DNA of 64,000 nucleotides, from NCBI RefSeq assembly GCF_964204865.1, contig NC_135257.1, forward strand, positions 4,774,001 to 4,838,000. The letters are read 5' to 3'. The DNA is from Styela clava (lineage: Eukaryota > Chordata > Ascidiacea > Stolidobranchia > Styelidae). The notes under the pieces were generated by a model. The model was not told the origin of the DNA. It made no database searches and saw only the letters and a program-made list of their open reading frames with translations. This document shows positions 26,701 through 35,818 of this stretch, piece after piece; position 1 is the stretch's first letter, and the number at the start of each line of letters is the position of its first letter. Made by a program: the position numbers and the translations under genes.

Positions 26701-28448
26701 CCTTTTAGTGTTCAGCTTTTTAGTGACGTCAATCACCTTATTATTCGTCGGAAAAAATTTCATCCACTTCTTCTTTTTAGTGTTCAGCTTTTTAGTGACT
26801 TCAACCACCTCATAATTCGTCGGAAGAAATTTCATCCCCCCTTCCTTTTAGTGTTCAGCTTTTTAGTGACTTCGACCACCTCATTATTCGTCGGAAAAAA
26901 TTTCATCCACTTCTTCCTTTTAGTGTTCAGCTTTTTAGTGACGTCAATCACCTCATTATTCGTCGGTAAAAATTTCATCCACTTCTTCCTTTTAGTGTTC
27001 AGCTTTTTAGTGACGTCAATCACCTTATTATTCGTCGGAAAAAATTTCATCCACTTCTTCTTTTTAGTGTTCAGCTTTTTAGTGACTTCAACCACCTCAT
27101 TATTCGTCGGAAGAAATTTCATCCCCCCTTCCTTTTAGTGTTCAGCTTTTTAGTGACTTCAGCCACCTAACTACCCGCCGGAAAAAATTTCATCCACCTC
27201 TTCCTTTTAGTGTTCAGCTTTTTAGTGACTTCAGCCACCTAACTACCCGCCGGAAAAAATTTCATCCACTTCTTCCTATTAGTGTTCAGCTTTTTAGTGA
27301 CTTCAACCACCTCATTATTCGTCGGAAGAAATTTCATCCCCCCTTCCTTTTAGTGTTCAGCTTTTTAGTGACTTCAGCCACCTAACTACCCGCCGGAAAA
27401 AATTTCATCCACTTCTTCCTTTTAGTGTTCAGCCTTTTAGTGTTTTTTAATTTTTCACCTTTGGGAACACTTCAACTTCCGTTTTCCCTCCACTTCATCC
27501 GTTTCTTCCTTCAGCCTTTTAGTGTTGTCCTTTCGTACGTTTTGGTACATAATCTAAGCTTCAGTGTGTAAATATACATTTCACGCAGACTTTTCCTATT
27601 TGATGTGATTATTACATTGAATAAATCGTACAATGAAGTTTGGTAGCTGTCGGACAATACTGGGGTTCTTTGTATTAAAAGGAACCAGATAAAATGATAT
27701 GGATCTTTCACTGGTCTGGGATGACAGACAAAACACAATAAAATTCTATCCTTGCATTTAACCAATTGAGTACATCTTTACAAATTATTTTAAACTTTCG
27801 CAACAAAGATATAGTAACATATCTATACTAACAGATGCATAAGAATTATAGAGTTAGGAGAAAATATACCCGTCGTCATTGGGAACATTATCAGACGTTT
27901 GATACTCAATACATTAAAATCCACCCAAAGCGTAGATGTAAAAAGCTTTTAATATTTATTTTTATGGAAAATGTTGTCACCAGACCCAATTTGCATTTTT
28001 AGTAGTTTCGGTTTGATTGCGTCTAGGTTTTGGTTATCATGACAAATTTCAGTTTGTTTAGACATTCTGCCATGCTTTTGTTAGCATGGATAGATATTAA
28101 ATGCTTTGTAGAGCGATTTTCATAACTGAAGAGTGTGAGAAATTTAGTCTTTTGCCATTAGGCATGAGGCTCAATTAATTGTTTTCTCGGTGTGTAAAAT
28201 ATTTTTAACTGCAAACCTGTTTTCGGAAAAGATGCCAGTAGAACAGTATTTTCTTCGAATTCGTAATTGTCATATGCTCGCTTTGCAGTATCTGCTTCGA
28301 ATAGCGGAATAAACTTGTATCCTTTCCATTCACTACATGTAAGCGCACCAAAGTCGAATGTACGTTGCACAATTTGTTCAACCAGAGCTGTCAGTTCTTG
28401 AACAATTATCTTTTTGTTGTTCGGTATCGAAGCAAATAACTGATTCAT
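14789..28448 (-). CDS. Cytosolic sulfotransferase (SULT family), 7 exons, minus strand
   Basis: Exons in transcription order: 28448-28217, 17190-17077, 16993-16884, 16384-16252, 16016-15901, 15489-15318, 14901-14789. They total 990 nt (329 aa, TGA). Every exon length equals that of the plus-strand paralogue at 41400-44749. The product should transfer sulfate from PAPS to a small hydroxyl- or amine-bearing acceptor in the cytosol. Visible sites: 5'-phosphosulfate loop FPKTGTNW (74-81, Phe replacing the usual Tyr at 74), catalytic His in THLP (H135), 3'-phosphate site RNPKD (158-162), C-terminal RKGQVGGWK (291-299), and the dimer motif KETFTVAQSE (299-308). The start is the first ATG of an exon matching the paralogue's first exon. 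Intron 1 is 11,026 bp and holds a LINE tail and a 7.85 kb Foldback-like element. The exon 1 assignment rests on phase, length and homology; no nearer first exon was seen. The substrate is unknown. Confidence 0.88.
17763..18150 (+). repeat. Dispersed GTGACACnACAGGAC motif, four copies
   Basis: The motif occurs at about 17763, 17936, 18121 and 18137, all in the same orientation inside intron 1 of the minus-strand sulfotransferase. The last two copies are back to back. The spacing of the others is irregular. The origin is unknown. Confidence 0.6.
18547..19655 (-). mobile_element. 3' end of a non-LTR retrotransposon (Jockey/CR1/L2-like)
   Basis: A minus-strand frame ending at 19299 encodes a typical reverse transcriptase C-terminal tail (HSYSTRSA, FHVPRYSSSRTQKS, GVKLWNALP, FKRDLKNKY). 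About 750 bp of 3' sequence follows and ends in (ATTG)n, read on the minus strand, at 18547-18573, a simple-repeat tail as in L2/CR1-type elements. The 5' side stops near 19655, just before the Foldback-like element. A small frame discontinuity is seen near 19598. This is a 5'-truncated, inactive copy. Confidence 0.75.
19675..19683. repeat. 9-bp target-site duplication, left copy
   Basis: TTTCGTACG immediately precedes the GGACAACAC terminus. The identical 9 bp lie at 27531-27539, immediately after the GTGTTGTCC terminus. Confidence 0.85.
19806..20957 (+). repeat. 72-bp tandem repeat array, left arm (16 units)
   Basis: ATGAAATT recurs at 19806 and then every 72 bp to 20886, giving 16 units without a single indel. 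Units vary by point changes only (e.g. ACGAAT/GCGAAT/ACGGAT, ACTAAAAGG/AGTAAAAGG). Because 72 is a multiple of three, long frames stay open on both strands. The plus-strand frame reads a lysine-rich 24-residue repeat (MKFLPTNNEVVEVTKK core), and the minus-strand frame reads a hydrophobic one (FLLVFSFLVTSTTSLF core). Many differences between units are non-synonymous, so I treat this as a minisatellite rather than a gene. Confidence 0.9.
21662..23937. mobile_element. hAT-like element(s) nested in the Foldback-like element
   Basis: CAGTGATTTTCAACC at 21662 and GGTTGAAAATCAATG at 23923-23937 are inverted copies, as at hAT ends. Inside, GGGTGGGCAAAATCGAATATT near 22034 and its inverted counterpart ending GCACAGCCCTA near 23750 look like a second, inner hAT-type pair. 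Two hairpin-family copies (about 23160-23375) also lie inside. No intact transposase frame and no target duplication were found. Confidence 0.5.
23945..24280. mobile_element. hAT MITE with 8-bp target duplication (336 bp)
   Basis: The ends are CAGTGGCCGGCAACC and, in reverse complement, CAGTAGTCGGCAACC. They are flanked by identical ATCTATAG at 23937-23944 and 24281-24288. The 8-bp duplication and CAGTG-type ends fit the hAT superfamily. It is too short to encode a transposase. Confidence 0.85.
24963..25060. mobile_element. hAT terminal fragment
   Basis: A CACTGGTTCTCAACCAATGG start followed by GGGCCACTGG and GTGGGCCACAAAC resembles one end of a hAT (Charlie-like) element. A matching opposite end was not seen, so this is probably truncated. 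Confidence 0.4.
25286..27440 (-). repeat. 72-bp tandem repeat array, right arm (~30 units)
   Basis: Same unit as at 19806-20957 but inverted, and roughly twice as long. Unlike the left arm it has indels: an 8-bp insertion (TTCTCCAC) occurs at about 26035 and again 296 bp later, and a CATCCCCCCTTCC junction recurs near 26832, 27121 and 27337. These are signs of higher-order duplication of multi-unit blocks. The frames are correspondingly broken into pieces. Confidence 0.9.
27531..27539. repeat. 9-bp target-site duplication, right copy
   Basis: TTTCGTACG, identical to 19675-19683, directly abuts the GTGTTGTCC terminus of the element. Confidence 0.85.
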
Positions 28449-29863
28449 GATAATGTTTTGGTTTCATATAACTTATCTATCTAAGCTTTGTATATAATAG
28501 AAAATCATTAAAAAAATTTATATAGTTGAACCGCTATGCAATTAAATGCTGTATCATTCCTTTTATTATTTATTATCAGTAATAAATGTCGTTGCTCTCG
28601 ACTGCGGCCCTGAGTCATCTAAAGATGATTGTTCTAAAATTCGATGCCTGCAGTAGCCAGTAGCCACCACTATTATTTCGGATTAGCTCGTTCTATATGT
28701 AGGCCTACTTGTTTCTTTGAGTCCACGACAAACTATTTTTACCGAAGTCAGCTTCTTCACGATATTGGTAAATGATGTGCCGTAATCTGTACAATTTTCA
28801 AAACAAGATATTTCAATTTCAACATTCACTAAAAAAATGAAACTTTGCACCCATGCACAACTGCCTAAACTTAATGAGTTCACATTTCTATCTGACTCAA
28901 TGATCTCGTCAATGACCTAATTTCTGTATCGTATATATTTATCTAGTTTGAGTTACAATGTTTACTTAGTCTTATCACGTAGTACAAATTGACCCTATAC
29001 GACTGCACTTTTTCCGGTGTATGCTTTGCAAGAAAACCACTATAGCAGATTGTTGGTTCAAATATATTACTATCGTTCCATTGTGGAATGTACTGTTAGC
29101 GTCGAACAATACAAAGACTGTATTAAACTTTAATAAATTTTAAAAGTTTCAACTATTTATAATCAATAAATTCATACTGTAAAACTGTACATGAGCGTCG
29201 GCAAATAATGTATTGTTTGCTCAACACGGTGCAGAATTTATGGAAATAGCTTGTAATATATACCTCATTGTAATATTTACAAATGCGAACCTTTGGGTAA
29301 TATAACCTTTAAAGCAAACAAGAGAGCGATGCTCAAATATATGGACAGGACTGAAATTGTGTGGCGTTGAGTTGTCACTAATATCAGTCGGCACTAGGGA
29401 AACGCTATCCAAGTAGGTGAGTTGTCAGTCTCTCGAGCATAGATATCGTAACTTCGCAGACTGATCGCTCGGTATTCGGTCTTCCTCTCAAGCATCGATA
29501 TCGCAAATTCGCAGAGCGATTACTCGGCCGATATGTTGTCTGCCTTTCGAAAATAGGTCGCTCAAGCACATAAAAATGTCAATGTGAGAATATTGATGTG
29601 TTTTACCTGCCATTGGAACCCCGAAATAATCGAAATTACATCTATATAGTCTTATTATAACATGCCTTGTAGAAAATGTGACAATACGGACAACTCATCA
29701 TTACTCTTGTCTAGGTAGTCGAATTGTCTCAGGTAAGTTATCCATGTAGTCGAGTCTCCCGCCTCCCGTTCAATAAACTGCGCTTAGAATAAAGGATAGG
29801 ACGAAATAAACCATTTTGAATTATGAAGTCACAATAAGCGTGCAATATATTTAAAAGCGACTG
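28449..29863. promoter_or_regulatory. Intergenic region between divergent genes
   Basis: Separates the start of the minus-strand sulfotransferase (ATG at 28448) from the SLC44-like gene (ATG at 29918), so it should hold two divergent promoters. The only structure I see is a degenerate ~45-bp duplication, with copies at about 29431-29474 and 29497-29540 sharing GATATCG and TTCGCAGA. No gene is seen. Confidence 0.4.
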
Positions 29864-29870
29864 TATAAAA
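29864..29870 (+). promoter_or_regulatory. Possible TATA box of the SLC44-like gene
   Basis: TATAAAA lies 48 bp before the ATG at 29918. Transcription about 30 bp downstream would leave a 5' UTR of roughly 20 nt. An alternative is that CAG at 29880-29882 is a splice acceptor joining an upstream 5' UTR exon. Confidence 0.3.
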
Positions 29871-29917
29871 TCTGAAATACAGTGAATATAACAACGGCAT
29901 CCTCTTGTTGTGTGGGC

Positions 29918-32719
29918 ATGTGTTCAAGTCCTAATGTCGTGCATCCCGTAGGTGGCGACGAAGAATATGATTCAAAACCGATACCATTGCGGAAGCGACA
30001 ATGCCGAGACTTGCCATTTCTTGCCTGCTATATATTATTCGTTGCTGCATTTGTTTCAATATCCATGCACTGTTTTCAGAAATGTTATCCGTCGTATGTA
30101 TGGGCTGGGACCGACTCATGGGGGAACGTTTGTGGAGGCGATCCAAGCTCTTCGCGTGTGGTTGAAGACGTTAAAGGATCGGGCGACGTAAAGGCCGATT
30201 CGACGTATTTGTGGAGAATGCAATGCATCAATACAACCTTGAGATTCTGCGTTAAAAAATGTCCTGAGTGGTTGGAGAACTCGTCTATGTGTTCCAACAT
30301 ATTTTGGGAAAATGGCTACAACTTTATCAATGATACAACATTGATAAATGGATGTGACGACGCGTGTGCACCAAAACGATTGAAGTGAGTTGCCATGTAT
30401 AGTAGACATGAGGTGGTATGCTTTAATTGTCACTTGACTACCATAAAACGGCTACCAATCAAAATAATAGGGAAAATTCTGTCTATTTTCATCTAATTTA
30501 TATACTAATTTCAATTTGCTATTGTATGGCAAACTTTCTAAATGTCTAGCATGAGCAATATTTTGTAAAAAGAAGAACAAGTCCTTGAAATTGAAAGTAT
30601 TGATAAACCCAAAAAATACGCCGCATCAGGCTTGCAATATTTAATCAGTTAGATTTTTCTTAGATAGTCTTTTTTTAAATAAAGTAAAAAACGAGTTGGA
30701 GAATTTCTTCAACCATATCTAATATGCAAATTTGCACATTTATTTTACAGTGCCAGCAACAGCATCGTTATATTGAACAGATGTATAAAGGAGACACTAG
30801 TGGAGGGTGGTTATGTCGAAATTGCAGATTTCCTCACTATTTTCAGTTACGTCATTGATGATATAATAAGCAGTCTGAACGCAAGCGGATCAATTTTCGT
30901 ACTCATACTTATCGGTAGCATATTTATGAACATGCTTCTCGTTCGCTTTCCAAAATATGCATCGCTGTGCTGTTATGTGACATCCTTCTTAATGACATCA
31001 CTGGCCTGCTCATACATGATAGCGTATGTGGTCAAGTTACTTCCCGGCATGACAGATTATGAAAACGCTGTTTACAACAATAAAAGATTATTTACGACAT
31101 CGCGAACGATTCCATATTTATTAACATCCGTGTTCTGTATTTTTGGAGAATCCTTTATAATTTACTGCTTGATTTCATCAAGAGGTAACTTTAGTAAAGC
31201 AAGGGGATTGTGGCATAGTGCATCACTTTGCATAAATGAAAATCCAAAAATATTGAGCCAGCCTCTGCTCACCTTATTCATAAATGCCGGAGCAACTTTT
31301 CTCTCTGTTTTGTTGTTTCTCTCAGTATTGGGCTGTCGAGAAATCAAAGCATCAGCAACAAATCAATATGTTGAATTCGAAGCTAACACTGATACTTGGA
31401 TACTATTACCATTATTGTTGTTCCATATATGGTTTCTAGAATTAGTTGGACGATGTCAAGCAGCCATACTATCAGGAACTGCAGCAAACTGGTATTTCAA
31501 ATCTCATAATCACCCAATAACCACCGCTTTTCAAGATGTACTGCGGTATAATATGGGCAGTCTTGCAGCTACTTCATTTTCTGGAAATGCCACGGAGAGA
31601 ATCGAACTCTTTTTAAATGGATTCAACAGCACAAAGTTTCTGGGATATTTTTCTTCATTGTCATCTATTTCCATTGGAGTGTACGGAGAGCTGAGAGATA
31701 CTATTTTAAAATGTTCAGGAAGCAAACAAGTTGAAAGGGCAGTTACAAAAGCTTACTATGAAACTAGAAACGCAATTTGTGCATTCAAAATCGGTTTAAC
31801 GTGCGCTTCAACGAGCCTTTTTCTTGCATTGACATCGAATATTCGATTGTATATTCCTTCAGTCCTGATTTTACTGTTTGGTTCAATCGTTTGGCTTGTG
31901 GTGGGGATTTTTACGGCATCTTTACTTGAGACCATCGCCGGATTAGCTATCTGCATATGGGAAGATTTTGAAAGGAACAACGGAGATGAAAGGCCATATT
32001 ATTGTGACCGTAAAGTTGCGCATCTTTTACATAATGTTATTCTTCCTTTACATGCAACACATAAAGGACGAATACGGATTAAAGAGCAAGAAGAGCGTAT
32101 AGAGATTATGAAACAAAAACCCTCTAAAGCTCATTCCCGAAAAACGAGTGTTCATAAACTCGCAAAAAATACGAGTAGACCACTCGAGAAAAAATCAACA
32201 ATGCGACATGTAGCTAGCTCGCATATAATCTTAAAAAGGATTTGTCATGTAGAAAGTCAGTTGTTGAATTATCAGTCTCCCTCTAGGGAAAACATAATAC
32301 CTGGTGAAGATGCATGCTCCGTCAGTAACCAATTTTTGGCATGTGCGAATATTGATAATTCATCACACGAATTATCAATGTCTCAAATATCGACAAACAG
32401 TATTGAAAGCGAAGAACAAATGCTAGAAGCACAGCCTCCAGTTCCGTACTCACTCAACCAAAAATATGAAGATGAACTTTCAGCAAATGATGATATATTT
32501 CAACCTTCCAACAATAGAAAAAAATCTGCCAATATTTCAATACGTACAACTGACTCAGCAGCTTTCACAGTGAAGACACGGTTACCCAAATGGAGAATTT
32601 TGGCACTTTCAACCGCAAAAATGATGCAGTACTCTAAAACAGACAAAACAAATGAAATAAAAATCATAAAATCCATTAAGAAGGAGGATTCCAGCGATAT
32701 ATGGGACGGTTGGTGGTGA
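29918..32719 (+). CDS. Choline transporter-like protein, SLC44 (CTL) family, 2 exons
   Basis: Exons 29918-30384 and 30751-32719 join in phase (AA|T, Asn) through a GTGAGT donor and a TTTTACAG acceptor, giving 811 aa. SLC44 proteins are ten-TM plasma- or organelle-membrane proteins linked to choline and ethanolamine transport. Family signs: a basic KRQCRD start before TM1 (~residue 31), SYGNxCG-like DSWGNVCGG in the first extracellular loop with many Cys residues (RFCVKKCP), WILLPLLLFHIWFLELVGRCQ in mid-protein, and the C-terminal signature WEDFERNNGDERPYY (559-573). The last ~235 residues form a polar, Ser/Lys-rich cytosolic tail without helices, making the protein longer than the usual 650-720 aa. 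ATG 29918 is chosen because a TGA lies in frame at 29873-29875. Which SLC44 subtype it represents is not clear. Confidence 0.9.
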
Positions 32720-33095
32720 CAAAGACATTTCATCTATTTTACACATAATATATACGTTTATTCTCTTCATTTATTTACCAATTATATTTTGATTTGTCGA
32801 GTTTTTAAACACACAAAAAGATGTGTTTGCACTTGTTCTTTATTGTTTTCTAATAACACCAAAAAACCTAGGGGGTTTGTAAACTGTCTCGTAACACCAC
32901 CTCTCAGATTTTGTACCTATGGTATGAACGGTATGTTCATTAAAGAATTGAATTGTCTTGAACAAATTAAGATAGATGAATTTTGCACGACACGAAACTC
33001 ATGTTGTGAGTTGAAACGGTATCGAATGGAATTCTGGGATTTGATCATATTGTGATGTTGATTACAACTGTCCAGAGCTGCCTCCGCTAGAGTCA

Positions 33096-33101
33096 AATAA
33101 A
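33096..33101 (+). terminator. Candidate poly(A) signal of the SLC44-like gene
   Basis: AATAAA 377 bp after the stop codon, the first canonical hexamer seen downstream. Confidence 0.35.
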
Positions 33102-33643
33102 AGACAGCACCGAAAGTTAACGTGAAGAGTCGTATATGCTTATATAACTTTTTTAATTTCAATTAAGAACACTCACAGATATCCGTTCTTCTCTGTGCAC
33201 ACGTGCACGGTGCTAATTTAAACAGTTCAACAATCCAGGTCCTTCCTTCGACTGTTTCCCAACGGCTGTTCTTTTGTTTTCTAAAATCCTCAACTATTAC
33301 AGTTTTTATCTGTTTATGAAGGAGATCTCATTAAAAAGTATCTCGATTTTTAAATACCCAGATGGCTACCTAATAAAATATTGAACACCCAAAAGCCTGA
33401 AAACTTCATCTGCGTATATGACAGTCTTTTGTGCCAAGTTTCGTTGATGTGTGTTACTTCTCAAATCCTAAATATAGAATCGTTTATATACTGCCTTTTT
33501 CCTAATAATGTGTTTACTTGAAAGTTGATTTGAAATTTTTTCAAATATGCCTATTGCCATAAAATCCGAAAAAAATTTCCAGTCATCATCTATGTGCAAC
33601 AAAACTCGATTCATAGAACCTGTTTCGGACTTCTTCCTATGGC

Positions 33644-34389
33644 TAGGGCTGGGAATTTGGAAAATTTAGCCGCTAACCAGGCGGTTAACGACTGGCGGGG
33701 TCAAAGGCGCAGCATAAAACAACGCCGTCTCATTTGACGTGTTAAAATGGAAAAACACGTCTCATTTTGATTATAAAGCAGTTTGTCATAAACTTTCCTT
33801 AGTATTGCTTGAAATTGTGGACGGATCGAAAATTCCCTTCTAGTAGTTCTTTTTGGTCACTCTTTCACAAAAGAGATGCAAACTATTTTAAAAATATTAT
33901 TTTAATACCGATTCGGACATTCAATGTAACTTACGTGTCAATGTTTCAATTTTGTATTCAGTGCGGCGGCGACATTGTGAACTCGCAGCATCTGGCACTA
34001 CTTCCCGAAGATATTTCATTGCTTATGTTGTTTCCACAGAATTTGCATGTTTCGAATGTTATTCCTAAAATTAGTGTCATATAATTTGTATTGAATGGTG
34101 AGATCTGCATCTGTTCATGAACTTTGTATTGTCACATTTTTATTGCTAGCAGTCATGGTTTTCGAAGTCATTTGTTGCCTTCATGCCATTCATGGCTTAA
34201 CTCAATTAGTGGTACTATGAAGTATATATCACAAAATAGGTATATGTGCAAATTAATTTTTATTAGGAGAATTCACACTGAAAAATGGACGCCTACCTTG
34301 GATGCCAGTTAACGGTCTAACTAAATTAATAGAAACCATTAACCATCTATAGTAACGGTCCACCGATTTACCGACTATTCCCAGATCTA
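33644..34389. mobile_element. Possible hAT-like non-autonomous element
   Basis: TAGGGCTGGGAAT at the left and, in reverse complement, TAGATCTGGGAAT at the right form a weak inverted repeat. GGTTAACG-type inner repeats lie near both ends. No target duplication was recognised. Confidence 0.35.
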
Positions 34390-35585
34390 CTCACTGATGT
34401 GAAGATATTGATAACTTCGTTCAGCAACAGTGGAAAGTAATGGATCGGTTGCGCTGATTACATTAGGTGTGTGGATGGTCATATAATCAAATTCTCCATT
34501 GAATATTTGGCAAATGGTTTGATTTTGATACGAGGGCTACTGCAAATCAAGTACAATGCTCATGTAAGACTTACGCTTTTATGAAAGAGTTTGTAGAGTA
34601 TTTCCACGTGGATAAAGGATTTTCAACAAAAAATCAATGTCCGTCATTCGGGAGGCGAAAAACAAGATCGAAGGGAGAATAGTCAAAAACTGCACTGTCA
34701 TTCAAGAATATTCTCCATGGCTCTCACGATTGCCGAATTTAGCTGACGTGGGCTGTGGATAGGACTTGCATTTAAGGGACGATTATCTTTGGACAAACAA
34801 GATAATTCAATAGTACTTTATCGTAAACCCAACATGACTAAGCAAACAGACGAGCAAAAAGACGTTGTTGGCATTTATTGCGCGATTAACTGTGATAAGG
34901 TCATAGTACAACGGGGAGTATTATTTCAAATGCGTTTAATTCAGAATTGGTGAGCCTCGGCTGCAAAAATCTTCGTTGGTTAATGATGCCAATTGAGCAT
35001 AGATATTTTAATACATTCATGCACGTGTATCGTGATTCATATACTTCGTAGTGCGTTCAAAATATGAATATAAAACAGCCAGAATTGTGTTATTGCAATC
35101 GGTTATTTGTAATATTTTGATGATATAGAATTTGGGGGCGAATATTCAAGAGAGCCGTGACTGAAAAATATATGATATTTCAGTTCTATACCTGCTGGGG
35201 TATATCAAACACTCATATGATAACAGATTGTGGTTTAAATTAGTTTCCAATGCGCTGGTCGCGTTTGAGTATTTAGGACCATCCAGCAAAAGAATATTTT
35301 CTAATCTAATTCAAGATCGCCTCAAGGGATTCAAAGAATATGAATTATTTATAAAAACCTCACATGCTGTTCAGGAGTCCGGTCGAATATCATGTGTCAT
35401 AGAGAAGTATCCTTCTCATATATATTTTGTTTGCTAATAGAACAATATAAGGTTTTCATTTTAGTAATTTTTTCTTGTTCCATCATTGCAACTATCAGCA
35501 TCCAATTTTGAACTAAGTGTGTGCAATGTTGTGAATTTAGAGTTCTTTCATTATAACATTACAGAAAAACGTCAAATAGTAGTTA
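34390..35585 (+). repeat. Duplicated upstream flank of a sulfotransferase copy
   Basis: Stretches around 34790-34925 and 35200-35220 resemble 40510-40690 and 41040-41065 (shared AACAAACAAGATA, GACTAAGCAAA and GTTGTTGGCATTT). The duplication that produced the pseudogene at 35586 therefore carried about 0.8 kb of upstream DNA. There is no gene here. Confidence 0.5.
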
Positions 35586-35818
35586 ATAGTAGTATTCATA
35601 GCTTCCCTTCCCGATGAGAAAAAACCTATAGTTCAAAAGTTGTTTTCAACGATGAAGGGAATGTTGGGACAATCATTCGATGTTAAGTCTATGAAATGTA
35701 GCGAGTGGAAAAGTTACAGATTCATTCCATTTTTTTGAAGCAGAGACCGCAAGAAGAGCATATGAAGATTATGAATTTGAAGAAAATACTATTCTTTTGG
35801 CATCGTATCCAAAAACAG
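35586..35818 (+). pseudogene. Sulfotransferase pseudogene, exon 1 only
   Basis: Close copy of exon 1 of the gene at 41400. The initiator position reads ATA instead of ATG, and a one-base insertion in the T run near 35735 shifts the frame, making it 233 rather than 232 nt. The 3' donor context (ACAG|GTGAAC) is kept. No following exons 2-7 of this copy were seen before the next pseudogene at 37657. Confidence 0.85.

Larger units (their letters stand above)
19684..27530. mobile_element. Foldback-like DNA transposon with tandem-repeat arms (7847 bp)
   Basis: The element starts GGACAACACTAAAAGG and ends with the exact reverse complement, flanked by a perfect 9-bp direct duplication. The outer ~120 bp of both arms are almost identical. 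Each arm then continues as an array of 72-bp units (left about 19806-20957, right about 25286-27440) in inverted orientation. The 4.3 kb centre is a patchwork of hAT-like fragments and has no recognisable transposase. A 9-bp duplication plus long inverted arms made of sub-repeats fits the MuDR/Foldback group; that is family knowledge, and the assignment is inference. It sits in intron 1 of the minus-strand sulfotransferase gene. Confidence 0.85.
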
